A stretch of DNA of 64,000 nt from NCBI GenBank assembly GCA_948144175.1, contig CANXME010000520.1, forward strand, positions 434,001 through 498,000. Reading direction: 5' to 3'. Origin of the DNA: Closterium sp. NIES-65. Its lineage: Eukaryota; Streptophyta; Zygnematophyceae; Desmidiales; Closteriaceae. Below are positions 9,761 through 21,788 of the stretch, piece after piece. Positions within the stretch are counted from its first letter, which is position 1, and the number at the start of each line of letters is the position of its first letter. A program made the position numbers and the translations under genes. The notes below the pieces were generated by a model. That model saw only the letters and a list, made by a program, of their open reading frames with translations. It was not told the DNA's origin and made no database searches.

Positions 9761-11228
9761 TTGGCTACCCCTAGTGTCCTCACTTTTGACGCTGAGGGTT
9801 GGGCCATTGACTTTGATGTCTGGGTAGATGACCTGCAGCTTTTCATACAGTGCGATAGGGCAGACGGTCTCTCCCTCTTTGACCTCACCTCTAGTGCGTC
9901 TCCTGCCCCTGCTGCTGATGCTGACGCCACTGTTCGCTCACAGTGGGCCACACGCGATGCTGCTGCACGTCTTGCTGCACACTTTAGCCAGTACAAGAGT
10001 GCTCAGACCTTGTACGACGCTGTAGTTGCACGCTACTCCTCCCTTGCCACTGCTGCACTGAGCCGCCTCATGCTACCGTACCTCTTCCCTGACCTTGCTG
10101 CCTTTCCCACAGTCGCTGACCTCATTACGCACCTCCGCACTAGTGACACTCGCTACCATGCTGCGCTTCCTGCTGAGTTCTGCACCAAGAACCCCCCCTC
10201 CCAATGTACATCACTCTCTACTACATAGTCACCCGCCTCCCTGACTCCCTTCGTGTAGTCAGGGACCACTTCCTCTCAGTTTGCCCCACCACCCTCACCG
10301 TTGACCTCCTCGAGAAGACCCTCCTAGCAGCGGAGAAGAGCATAGTCGCTGTAGGAGCCTCTCGTGGTGACCCGCGCACCCCCAATCTTTGAGGGGTGTT
10401 CCCCCTCCCCCCTTTTGCCCTCTGTTGCCTATTCTGCTGCGGGCGACCTCGTTGGGCTTGAGTAAGTCGGTGCGGCGTCTACCTCTAGCAAGAGACGCCG
10501 CCCTGGCAAGGGCAAGGGGGGCAGGGGCGCTGGAGGAGCTAGCAGGGGCGGTGGAGGCGGCGGTGGAGGCGACAGAGGGAGTGGGGGTGGCGGTGGGGGT
10601 GGTGGCGGGGGTGGAGGTGTCGGTGGCGGCAGTGGAGGCGGAGGAGGCGGCGGTGGCGGTGGGAGCGGAGGTGGTGGCGGTGGTGGAGGAGGCGGTGGCG
10701 GAGGAGGTGGAGCTGGTCGGGGTGGCACTACGCAGAGGGTCGGCTCCGGTGGTGGTCAGCGCCAGCAGCAGCACCACCAGCAGCAGCGCACTCGTGACAT
10801 CCCCCCCCCTTAGCAGCTCCGTGACAGGTACACTGCACGCCAGCGGGGTGGGGGTACTGGTCCTTGCACCTACGTCCTACGCACCGGCGACCGCGCGGGT
10901 GAGCAGTGCGGGGCTGCGCACTCCACCCAGCGCTGCTTTGGCTGCCTGACAGACGCTTGGCGTCACCAGTTCCCGGAGGCTACGGAGATCCCCCGCTGGG
11001 GTGAGCTGTCTAGGGCGGGAGTTGCTTTCTTTGACCTTGACTTTAATGCTATTCTTGCTGCCATGTATGCTGTTACTATTAGTGATGAGGGTGACTGTTA
11101 CCGGTGTTTTCCGCCCGACCCGGGCATTGAGACTGTCGCTCTAGGTACAGGTGAGGGTGCTGCTCTAGGTGCTCGTGCGCCTGCTCCCTCAGGTGCTGGT
11201 GAGTCTGCTCTCTCAGATACTGCGTCGG
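9761..11228 (+). pseudogene. A2 gag, 5' part of the broken polyprotein
   Basis: Similar to A1 Gag (FDAEGWAIDFDVWVDDLQLF, then the [10 protein letters not shown] segment, Gly-rich tract, and the C-x13-C-x3-H-x4-C motif near 10865-10935). Damage: the start codon is TTG at 9761 where A1 has ATG; about ten residues before AHFSQ are deleted; one-base insertions in C runs at about 10195 and 10383 shift the frame; further stops include TAG at 10812. At 11228 it is cut by Ty3-G element G1 and resumes at 17133. Confidence 0.85.
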
Positions 11229-11608
11229 TGTGAGAGTACGACGGCTTATGCCAGCTATGCTTGCTTGCCTTTACTTTATTATGCTATTTCTAGCATAGGA
11301 TAATTATATGGATGCATGAATTGCTTGGTTTCCTAGGCTAGGTGCTTTCCTATATTTTATTATAGTTATAGCACCGAGCTAGGTTGCGTGCACCGAATTC
11401 TGGCTTTTCGGTTGCCACCGAATTGCCTTCTACCGAATTTGGTAAGGATCTGTTCGGGACGCTTCGCGACCCGCGGAACCTTCGCGTAACACCTGGTTAC
11501 GGGGCCTTGTGTCGAGCCTATATATAGCCTCGTGTTGTACCCAGGTGAACACATTCAATTCGACTCAATTCTCATTCTCTTTTCTGAACTCGCTCCTAGA
11601 TCCTCACA
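11229..11608 (+). mobile_element. 5' LTR of G1 (380 bp)
   Basis: TGTGAGAG...CTCACA. A TATA box (CTATATATAG, about 11517-11526) with a downstream CATTCAATTC suggests the transcription start in this LTR. The primer site TTGGTAATCAGAGCGGG begins at 11610, an initiator-Met-like sequence with one extra A. Its partner is at 16755-17132 and a third copy, reversed, is the G2 LTR at 44401-44770. Confidence 0.88.
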
Positions 11609-12037
11609 CTTGGTAATCAGAGCGGGCTTACTCGCGAGGTCTTCAACCGCTTAGTTCCGGCCTTTAAAAACCGCGGGGGCGACGACAAAAGCGCCGATAC
11701 GGGTATGTAAAACCAGTTCCGCGCAATTTTTCTAAGTCCCCCTCGATTCGGTTTTCGAACACCCCTCAGATTTACTGGTAGAAAGGTTGGAGTTTTGCCC
11801 GTTCGATCGAGTTTCATCTCAACGGCCCAGAGAATTTCGCCCAAAAAAGTTGGAATTTGGAGCGTCGGATCAATTTCTCCTCAACGGCCAAGATCGGACT
11901 TGAATTTCGCCTATGGGAGATTTACGCAACCTACAAAATTCGCGCTCGTCGATTCTTCAGTCAATTTGACTCGCACTATGTCGACCAGCACCTAGAATTC
12001 GATTATTTTCGTCGCGCATCTTCCTGTAAATCACCAA

Positions 12038-12994
12038 ATGGAGGGCCAAGGCGACAACTACGCGACTACGAGCGACATCGCGAGCCTCCGCACCGACATG
12101 GAGCAGACGCAGGCGACGCTTCGTCGACTCGAGGCTTTTCTGACAAGCTAACCAGGGTTCGCCACCGCAGCAGCAGGGACCACAGCGACTGCAGCACCGA
12201 CAACTCCAGCAGCAGTGGCAACACCGACATTTCACGGACCAATGGCACCACTGTCGCCGAACCTCGAAGCAGCACGACCGAGGCTCCCGAAGGCGTTCGA
12301 TCCAAGAGCGAAGGGATCCGACGTCCGGCGATTCGTGGCCACCCTCGAAATTTACTTCGAGGCCATTGGCTGTTTGACCCCGCAACACGACGCAGCAAGG
12401 ATTCGGCTCGCAGCGACACTGTTACGTGGACCGGCTCTTGAATGGATTTACTACACCGACGTAACCCGCGGGGAGAAAACGTGGCAGCAGTTTTGGGCAG
12501 ATTTAATCGAGCGTTTTGAACCAATTTATACAACCTACATGGCGCAGCAGCAGATACACCGACACAAGCAATACAGTAGTGTAACACAGTACACGCAGAA
12601 GATGGAGTTACTGTTCAACCGCATCACCGACCTGACCAAAGGCGAAAAAATCCAGGCGTACACCGAAGGATTAAAAATGGAGATTCGGCGGCAGGTGATT
12701 GCGGCGAATTACAACAGCTACAGAGACATCGTGCGTGCTGCCGAGCGATACGACGCGCTGACTCAAAGTCAACCCAAAACACGACGCTTCACGCCGAACC
12801 GTACATTCGGCACGGAGCGATCGGCACCCCCCACGTTCACTGAACCGATGGATATCGACAAATACGACGCGAAGCAGCAGCCGACAAAATGCGAATTTTG
12901 CGGCGCAGCAGGACATCAGTTTTTGTCATGCTACAAAATGAAGAAAGCACGTGCGGCACTCCGGGACGCAAACAATGGAGCACCCTCGAAGTAA
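12038..12994 (+). pseudogene. G1 gag (retrotransposon Gag with CCHC zinc knuckle)
   Basis: Capsid-type Gag: the central region around LEWIYYTDVTRG and WADLIERF matches the retrotransposon Gag domain, and the C-terminus has a canonical zinc knuckle CEFCGAAGHQFLSC (C-x2-C-x4-H-x4-C) near 12892-12935. The ATG at 12038 gives a short coiled-coil-like N-terminus, but an in-frame TAA at 12149 interrupts it; a shorter open frame runs from the ATG at 12215 to the TAA at 12992. The following pol frame is open in the -1 phase across the gag end, compatible either with -1 frameshifting or with an indel. Confidence 0.85.
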
Positions 12995-12997
12995 AAA

Positions 12998-15900
12998 AAC
13001 GGGAATCGCCAGTAGGCGCGGATCGACCTGGCGATCGCGTAAAGATCCGAAAAGCAGGAAAAGGCGACGACGTGGCGACTTTGGAGCGGGTGAAAAAAGG
13101 AGAAAATGATGGCGCGAATTTAAAACGCCACGACCGGCCGGCACCAGGGGAAATCGCCGAGGTGAATGGAGGCTCCGCGAAAAAAGACTCTGCACCGACC
13201 GGGAAACTCCAGCCGAACTCCCACGAAAGTAAGAATTCGTTAAAAGTATCCTATAAAGATGCTCTAACGAAGAATATTGCTTCTCGTGGTTTACAAGCCT
13301 TCAAAAAATTCAGGGGAGGTCTAGAGGCCAAGAAAAAGCCTTTAGAAATTATTCAGGTACCTGAAAAGTTGGGCAAAATACTACGGAGCATAGAGAAGGG
13401 TCGTGCGTTCCGTGGAGTTAATATTCTCTCCCCGCAGCATTGTGTTAAGGCTCCCCGTCGACCATAGGTGAAGCCTACACAGCTGCCAAGGCTTAGAGGA
13501 GACATCCAGGCTCAGGAAAAATTATACAAGCCTCGGAAAAATCCTCCTACCCCCCAGGTGAAGTTGAAAAGCGGTGAGTCAGGTATAGGAAAAAGGGAAG
13601 GTATTAAGTTTGATGTACCCTATGATCCTATTAACGAGACCCTCTTTGGCTACTCAGCGCAGCAGAAACCACTACACCTCGAGGTGTTATGCAATGGGCG
13701 ACGCCTCCAGGCACTGGTGGACAGCGGTGCATCTCACTCTGTGTGACCGTGGAGCATTGGAGAAAATTGGAGAGAAGGCGGAAGAGACCCAGTTTTCAGC
13801 AACCATGGTGGACGGTACGAAGCTTCCTATCCACGGCGAAGCATCACTGCAACTGCATATAGGTGCGTTGAGGTGGAAGCCGAAGCTACCAGTCACCAAC
13901 ATCGAAGGATTAGAGTTTATCTCGGGGCGAGATTTCCTGAAGCGGTTCAACCCCGAGATCGATTGGGTCAACAGCAAGGTGTGCATCTACAACAATGGGA
14001 AGCGGATAGCACTGCGAAGCTGGACGGATACAGGGGATGTACCTGAAACGACACTGGCACGGTTCGAACAGACGGTGAACGAGAGTAACACGGGTTACCT
14101 AGCACTGGTTATGGCAGCAGCAGAGGAGGAGAAGCCGAGTTCCGAGCTACCTGCAGCAGTGAAGGAGGTCTTGGAGCAGTACAAGGATATAATGCCCGAC
14201 GACCTACCTGCAGGCGTACCTCCAGCACGCACCCACGAGCACGAGATCGTGGAGGAACCAGGTGCGAAACCCGTCTCACGTGCACCATACCGACTGAGTC
14301 CGACTGAACTGACAGACATGAAAAAACAGATCGAGTATCTACTGGATAGATAACTGATCCGCCCATCCACCTCTCCCTACGGTGCACCAGTTCTCTTCAC
14401 TCCAAAACCAGACGGCAGTCTACGGATCTGCATCGACTACCGCGCACTGAACAAACAGACAGTCAAAAACAAATATCCCATACCGCGCATAGACGACCTA
14501 CTTGATCAACTGCAACGCACCAGCAATGTTTCAGGCGGAGATGAATCACATCTTACGACCCCTGCTCGACGAGTGCGTTGTGGTGTACCTGGACAACATT
14601 CTCATCTACTCCAAGAACATGAAGGAGCACGTGGAGCATCTGCGGAAGGTGTTCGAGATCCTGCGGAAAAACAAGTTCTACGTGAAGCTCTCAAAGAGCG
14701 ACTTTGCCCTGAAGCTCTACGTGCAGTTTCTCGGGCACATGGTGAGTGCCGAGGGCGTACACGTGGACCCACGGAAGATCGAAGCCGTCAAGAAGTGGAA
14801 AGTACCAGAGAACGGGAAGGAGCTGCAGTAGTTCCTAGGCTTCGCCAACTACTACAACAGGTTCGTGCCGCAGTACGCTAAGATAGCAGCGCCACTAACC
14901 GATCTACTGAAAAAGGATACGCCCTACAAATGGGATGCCCTTCATCAGCAAGCCATGGAGCAGCTACAGACAGCACTGACTACAGCGCCAGTACTCATCT
15001 TGCCGGATCCAGACAAGGACTACGTGGTGGAAGCAAACGCTAGTGACCAAGCAGTTGGAGCAGTACTGATGCAGGATCACGGACGCGGTTTGCAGCCCAT
15101 CGCCTACCTCAGTAAGAAGCTACACGGAGCAGAACTAAACTACCCCATTCACGACAAGGAAGCCTTAGCGATAGTCATAGCCTTCAAGGCGTGGAGGTGT
15201 TACCTAGAGGGAGCCAAGACTACAGTCTATACTGACCACTGCAGTCTCAAATACCTGAAGTCATAGCCGACACTCTCACGACGACAGGTGCGGTGGGTGG
15301 ACTTCCTGGAAACTCACTTCCACAACGACATCGTCTACAAGCCCGGGCTATACAATTAGGCAGATGTGTTGAGCCATCCCGGACATGTAGCAGGCATCCA
15401 GCTCGATGGGATGAACCCTCTGCTCAAGGGTCTATTCCAACATGGGTACTCCATGGACGCAGAGATTGCTACAGCACAGACCAAGAAGCTATTACAGTGG
15501 GAGAAAGACTTAGCTGTAAGGAAGGGTTCAGGAAAGATTTGGGTACCGAATTACGCCCCGCTATGGCAGATCCTATTGGAGGAGTTTCACGACGTACCTT
15601 ACGCGGGACATTTTGGGAGCAACAAGACGTTAGCAGGGATAGCGAAGTATTACTACTGGCCCGGGATGGCAGCAGACGTGCAGCAGTTCGTCACCTCATG
15701 CAACACGTGCCTGCGGATGAAGAGCAGCAAGCAGAAAAAAGCAGGGTTACTTCAGCCTCTACCCGTACCAGAGCGGCCATGGCAGGTCGTTAGCCTCGAC
15801 TTCATCATCAGACTTCCTTCAACCTCACGGGGGCACGATTCCATCCTCGTAGTCATCGATAAGTTCTCCAAAATGGGTCACTTCATACTGACCAACGCCA

Positions 15901-16744
15901 CAGCTACAGCTTAAGCAACTGCTCGACTCTTCTTCGACCGCATCATCACCACCCCCAGACTGACGGACAGACAGAGCGACTCAATCAAGTGGTTGAACAG
16001 TTACTGCGCACAGCTTGCAAGGAAGACGTCAGCCACTAGGACACACAGTTACCAACCCTAGAGTTCGCTTACAACAACGCATCACATGCGGCCACAGGGA
16101 AACCTCCTTTCTTCCTATGTTACGGACGGGAACCACTCACACCACAGCAGCCAACTACACCGGCACACGTCCAAGCCGCACATAACTTCGTCACCACCAT
16201 GCAGCAGCTATGGGAGAAGACTCAGCGACGTCTCACCACGATGCAGAACTCCCAGAAGCAGTATGCCGATCGTCAGCGACGTGATCACTCAGTAGCAGTC
16301 GGAGATCAGGTGCTTCTTGACACGCGCAACTTGAACCTGTCTCACCTCCCATCCAAACTCCGGCCTCGCTTCTGTGGTCCTTTTCTCGTTGAGGCACAAG
16401 TGACACCAGTTACATTCCGCTTGCGCTTACCAGATACGTGGAAGCTTCACAATGCTTTCCATGTGCAGCTACTGAAACCCTACAAGGACCCCAACCAACA
16501 GTTCAAGGGACGGCAGCTACCGCCACCTCCACCTGTTCTTGTACAAGATGAACCCGAGTACGAGATCGAGCGCGTTCTCTCTCATCGGCGCCGCGGCGGC
16601 AAGACCCTCGAGTTCCTGATACGCTGGAAGGGATACGACCCCACTGAGGACAGTTGGGATGCGGAAGCTGATATGGGCAACACACGCCGTGCTCTCAAGG
16701 ACTATCTTGTCAAGCAGGGTGTATCTCACGCCACCCAGCTTTGA
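12998..16744 (+). pseudogene. G1 pol: protease, RT, RNase H, integrase, chromodomain (broken)
   Basis: Segments in order: protease with VDSGASHS (Asp codon at 13720), RT from about 14350, RNase H about 14940-15270 (YTDHCSLKY), integrase zinc region and core about 15540-16000, chromodomain about 16555-16715 (RWKGYDPTEDSW). Damage: TAG at 13465, TGA and frameshift at 13744, stops at about 14350, 14829, 15264 and 15357. Near 14510 the RT is missing about 230 bp that G2 retains (up to [11 protein letters not shown]). The catalytic box reads YLDN instead of YLDD. Near 15950 the integrase lacks the part with the second catalytic Asp. Cannot be autonomous. Confidence 0.87.
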
Positions 16745-16754
16745 GGGGGGGACG

Positions 16755-17132
16755 TGTGAGAGTACGACGGCTTATGCCAGCTATGCTTGCTTGCCTTTAC
16801 TTTATCATGCTTTTTCTAGCATAGGATAATTATATGCATGCATGAATTGCTTGATTTCCTAGGCTAGGTGCTTTCCTATATTTTATTATAGTTATAGCAC
16901 CGAGCAAGGTTGCGTGCACCGAATTCTGGCTTTTCGGATGCCACCGAATTGCCTTGTACCAAATTCGGTAAGGATATGTTCAGGGCTTTGCGACCCACGG
17001 AATCTTCGCGTAACACCTGGTTACGGGGCCTTGTGTCGAGCCTATATATAGCCTCGTGTTGTACCCAGGTGAACACATTCAATTCGACTCAATTCTCATT
17101 CTCTTTTCTGAACTCGATCCTAGATCCTCACA
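16755..17132 (+). mobile_element. 3' LTR of G1 (378 bp)
   Basis: Follows a polypurine tract (TTGAGGGGGGGACG, 16741-16754) and repeats the 5' LTR. After its end the Copia-A sequence resumes with CTTCGGCCTCCCACACC, matching A1 at about 1698. Confidence 0.88.
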
Positions 17133-20100
17133 GACGACTTCGGCCTCCCACACCTTCAACCTTGACTCGGGGGCTTCTCGCTCCTTCTTTCGAGACTGCA
17201 CCACACTCACGCCGCTTGGCCGGCCAGTTGCAGTCTCTCTGGCAGACCCCTCTGGGGGTCCTGTCCTTGCTCACTAATCCACTGTCCTCCCGTGTCCGGC
17301 GGCCCCCTCTGGCACCCTGTCTCGTCTTTACCTCCCCTCGTTCTCTACGAACTTGGTCAGTGGTGCTGACCTACAAGATGCGGGGGTTCACCAGTTCACT
17401 CCTGCAAGTCAGCGGGTGACCCACTGCACGGACGCTCGGACAGGCCGACACATGGCCACGTTTACACGTCGGCCGGGGTCGAGCCTGTACACATTGACAA
17501 CTGCGTCTCCTCCAGTCACTGCGTCTGGTCAAGTAGCTGCGTCAGGTCAGGTGTTTGCTGCAGCGTCCAGGTCTGGTCCTAAGTCTGCCCCCTGCTCGTG
17601 TCGCCTCCTGTCTCACGAGACTCTCCTCTGGCACCACCGCCTTGGTCACCCCTCCCTGCTTCGTCTCCGAGGCATGGCCTCCTGTGTCGAGGGGCGGCAG
17701 AGGGCTGCCCCTCACTCCTCCCTGCTTCCTCTGACAGAGGCCCCGCTACACACGCTTCACATGGACGTGTGGGGCCCAGCCCGCGTCCGTGGTCAGGGTC
17801 ACGAGCGCTACTTCCTGTTGGTGGTTGACAACTACTCGCGTTACACCACAGTCTTCCCCTTGCAAAGCAAGGGTGATGTCACTGCGGTGTTTATCGACTG
17901 GATCCGCGCAGCTCGTCTCCAGCTCAGGCAGAGCTTCGGCTCGGACTTTCCTGTTCTGCGTCTGCACTCTGACAGAGGCGCAGAATTCTCCTCTAGCCTT
18001 CTGCGAGCCAACTGTCGTGCACGAGGCATCCACCAGACCTTCACGCTTCCGGACTCCCCACAGCAAAATGGGATTGCTGAGCGCCGCATTGGCATGGTCA
18101 TGGACGTCGCTCGTACGTCCATGATGCATGCGGCTGCCCCCCATTTTCTCTGGCCGTTTGCGGTTCGGTACGCGGCGCATCAGATCAACCTTCACCCCAG
18201 GGTCTCCATGTGGGAGACCTCCCCAGCTTTGCTTTGGACGGGGAAGGTTGGCGATGCGTCTGCGTTCCGTGTCTGGGGATCTCGGGCGTTTGTTCGCGAC
18301 TTGTCTGCGGACAAGCTGTCCCTTCGTGCTGCTCCTTGCGTCTTCCTTGGCTACCCCCCTGATGCGCCAGGGTGGCAGTTCTACCACCCCACCTCTCGCC
18401 GCGTTTTGTCCTCCCAGGACGTCACGTTTGACGAGTTGGTCCCCTACTACCGCCTCTTCCCCTACCGCACTACGTCCCTCCCCCCGCCACCGCTCATTCC
18501 TTGTGCCAGGTCCCCCCCCGGTAGACCCCCTCTACCCTCAGGGTCCTGCCCCTTCAGGTGTGTCCCAGATAGACGTAGTCGAGCCTGTCGAGGTTACTGG
18601 TGACTCTGGTGCTGCTGAGAGTGCTGAGCCTGGGGGTGCTGACTCTGGGGGTTCTGAGCGTGTGGGTGCTACGCCTGCGGGTGCTAGCCTACAGGTGCTA
18701 CTACTAGGGGTGCTGAGCCTAGGGGTGTTGAGACTGGGGGTGCTGAGCCTGGGGGTGCTGAGCCTAGGGGTACTACGCCTGGGGGTGCTGAGCTTGGGGG
18801 TGCTACATCTGGAGGTACTGAGCCTTGGGGTGCCACGTCTGGAGGTGCTGAGCCTGGGGGTGAGGAGCCTGCAGGAGCTGGGCCTGCTCGTGTGGCGTCT
18901 GGCGGTGCTGGGCCTGGAGTTTCTCCGGGTGCTTCGTCTCAGCGGGAGCCACTCTCTCCACAAGAGCTGCGCGAGTGGTTTGCCCGGCGCTAGAGGCGTG
19001 CTGCTGGAGCTGGAGTTTCTTCGGCTGCTGAGGGTGCTGGTGCTGCGGGTCCCGGAGGTGCACGTACAGGGAGTACAGGAGTTGTAGGGCCTGCAGGTAC
19101 GACTGGAGCTGGAGCTGCTGAGGGTGTTGGCGCTGAGGCTACTGCTGTCGGTCCTGGAGGCGGTCCTACTAGGGGTGCTACTGAAGCTGCTGGAGGTACT
19201 GGAGCTGGAGGTGCTGTTGGCGCTGGTGCTGCCACTGGGGGTGCTGGTGCTGTTCTTGCTGTGTCTGGAGTCGCCACGGGGCCTTGGCCGTACTTCGTTC
19301 CGCTCCTACAGCAGGTTCTTGGTCTCCCGCCTTCTACTGGTCCTCCTCCTCCCTTAGAGTGTCCACAGTCTGTCCCGTCATAGTTACAGTTAAAGCCGGC
19401 CTCCCCACTTCCTACTCCTTCTCCCTACAGTGGTCCTATTAGAGGTCTTGCTGAGCGACGTGAGCCTCCGTCTTGCCCTGCGTCGCCTGTCCGTGCTGCT
19501 TGCGCTAGTGGTCGCGGTTCACGTCTGCGTCCTCCTCCTATCCCTGGCACGCACCGGATGTCTCTGCATCCGTCCACTGCTCCTCTGCGTGCCCCTTTGC
19601 CTTCTCCTCCTGAGTCCTCTCTTCCTGCTCTTCGCAACCCGAGTTGCACTCTCTTGGAGCAGCGGGTCCTACTGTCACGCGTCTCCTTGCTACTGTCGTC
19701 ACTGACCCTTCCTTTGAGTCCACTGCTGCGTCTGCCCTAGTTGCTGAGCTCGTCAACTTTGCTGCTCGCTGTCGTCGAGACTACGCTGCTAGTCTTCCGT
19801 CTAGGGTGTGTCTGTGTCTATGTTTGTCTGTCCTCCGTCCGTCGGGGGTGAGTGTGCCCTTGGCACGGACGTCCTTGAGGACAGGCAAGAGGAGTTCCGA
19901 TGTCTGGCTGCAGCTTCACCTCATCTCATGTCCGTTTTGCTTACCCCTGAGGGAGACCCGGATGCACTTGACATCCCGACTCCGGGCTCTTACGCGGAGG
20001 CGATAGAGGGTTCCTACTCCTCTCAGTGGCAAGCAGCTATGGACACAGAGATGGCTTCCTGGAAGTCCACAAACACCTGCGTTGACGAGGCTCCCCCGCC

Positions 20101-21334
20101 TGGGGCGAACATCGTCAGTGGCATGTGGATTTTCAGGGTGAAGCGGCCGCCGGGTTCTCCGCCTGTCTTCAAGGCGCGTTACGTGGCGCTTGGTTTCAGT
20201 CAGCAGCAGGGAGTTGACTACTTTCAGACCTTCTCTCCCACCCCGAAGATGACCACTCTTTGGGTACTGCTGCTCATAGCTGCTCACCGTGACTACGAGC
20301 TGCACTCTCTTGACTTCAGCACTGCTTTCTTGCAGGGCAGCCTGCACGAGGAGACCTGGCTGCGTAGCCCACCTGGCTTCACCCAGTCTTTTCCTCCTGG
20401 CACCCACTGGAGCCTCTGGCGGCCAGTCTACGGTCTCCGCCAGGCACCGCGTGAGTGGCACGACACACTGAGGACTACGCTTGCGGCTCTTGGGTTTGCT
20501 CCCTCTACTGCTGACCCGTCGCTGTTTCTGCGCACCGACACTTCTTTGTCGCCGTTCTACATCCTTGTGTACGTGGACGACTTGGTCTTTGCCACAGCTG
20601 ACACTGCTAGACTCGCCCACGTGAAGTCCGAGCTGCGGAAGAGACACACGTGCACAGACCTGGGTTAACTGCGCAGCTACCTTGGCTTGCAGATCACCCG
20701 GGATAGAGCACGCCGCACCATTACCCTGACTCAGTCACACATGGTGCAGCAGGTCCTTCAGCGCTTCGGCTTCACGTACTCCTTGCCTCAGGCCACTCCT
20801 CTGCCTGCTCGCCACTCGCTCTCAGCTCTGCCTTTCGGATGAGTCGGTAGAGTTGAGTGGCCCGTACCCAGAGCTTGTTGGCTGCGTCATGTACCTGATG
20901 ACCTGCACACGACCTGACCTTGCATACCCTCTTAGCATTCTTGCACGCTATGTTGCTCCCGGGAGACACCCACCAGAGCATGGCTGCAGCGAACAGGGTG
21001 TTGCTCTACCTGTGCAGTACGTTGGGCATGGGGCTTGTGCTTGGAGGGCAGAGTCCAGTGGTCCTCACTGGGCGCGCAGACGCTTCCTCACCAGGCTACG
21101 CAGCGGTCGTCACAGGGTTACACCTTCAGCCTCGGTTCCGGCTCTGTTTCGTGGCGGGCTACCTGCTCGTCTTCTGTTCTGGGCTCCAGTTGTGAGGCTC
21201 AGATCTACGCCGGGGCCATGGCTGCACAGGAGCTTCGCTGGCTCACCTACGTGCTGAGTGACCTCGGAGAGCTGCCTTGTTCTCCTCCAGTGCTGTACGT
21301 AGACAACAAGGCCATGCTGGCCTTGTGTCGAGAC
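17133..21334 (+). pseudogene. A2 pol, continuation after G1 (PR, IN, RT, partial RNase H)
   Basis: Protease [10 protein letters not shown], then TAA at 17275, then an open stretch through the integrase to about 18600 with both Asp regions and [10 protein letters not shown] deletion after LRGMAS removes about 25 residues including one CxxC cysteine of the integrase zinc finger. A frameshift leads into a diverged repeat linker (18600-19350, several stops), then RT (about 19850-20668, YVDD present), a TAA at about 20666 and frameshifts through RNase H. It ends at 21334 within [12 protein letters not shown], where A3 sequence begins; the 3' UTR and 3' LTR are lost. Confidence 0.87.
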
Positions 21335-21788
21335 ACTACGGTCTACAGTTTCCTAGGGTTACATATTTGTACCCAACTCATTTCCTAGTCAGTCATTCCA
21401 CTCAGTTTCTTCACATGGTATAGAGCGGGTTCCCTAGTGGGACCGTTTCTTCCTAGGGCCCACCATCGAATTTTTATTTCCTACCCTTCTCGAAGCGCGC
21501 TTTGCACTCTGCCCTGCTGCTGCAGTTGCGGTCCTGACCTCTCAAACTTTCGTGGCCCCTTAGCGGCCTGCCCTGCTCATGAGGCCCGTTGCGGCCCCTC
21601 GCGGCCCCTTCGCGGCCCCGCCCCGTCGTGCGTCGTGGCCCCGTCGCCTGTTGCGGCCCCGTCACCTGTCGCGGCCCGTCGCTGCCCTGCTGCGACCCTC
21701 TCTGCCGCCCATACGTGGCCCGCCCTGCCTTGGGCGCGGCCCTCCTCGGCCCCGGGCGTCAACCCCCTTCGCGGCCCGCGCGGCCAGC
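21335..21788 (+). mobile_element. A3: Copia-A remnant (LTR tail, primer site, leader start)
   Basis: Bases about 21345-21415 match the last 70 bases of a Copia-A LTR and end TTCTTCACA, followed at 21416 by the primer site TGGTATAGAGCGGGTT, the conserved GGGCCCACCA and ~300 bases of GC-rich leader. It is joined to broken A2 on the left and to a second LTR tail (A4) on the right, so its coding part is gone. Confidence 0.75.

Larger units (their letters stand above)
11229..17132 (+). mobile_element. Ty3/Gypsy chromodomain element G1 (5.9 kb, both LTRs)
   Basis: Paired LTRs (11229-11608 and 16755-17132), a primer site after the left one, a polypurine tract before the right one, and between them gag, protease, RT, RNase H, integrase and chromodomain in Gypsy order. 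It sits inside A2 just before the protease coding region. Flanks are GTCGG (11224-11228) and GACGA (17133-17137), matching at three of five bases, so the 5-bp target duplication has apparently mutated. The two LTRs differ at about 16 positions plus one 2-nt gap by eye, an older insertion than A5. Defective: see gag and pol entries. Confidence 0.9.

Noticed and set aside
10429..10728. Long polyproline ORF on the minus strand (similar ones at 863-1390, 23351-23701 and on plus at 33142-33699)
   Set aside because: Antisense shadow of the Gly-rich gag tract.
12066..12587. Minus-strand open frames opposite G1 gag
   Set aside because: Shadows of gag codons without similarity to any family.
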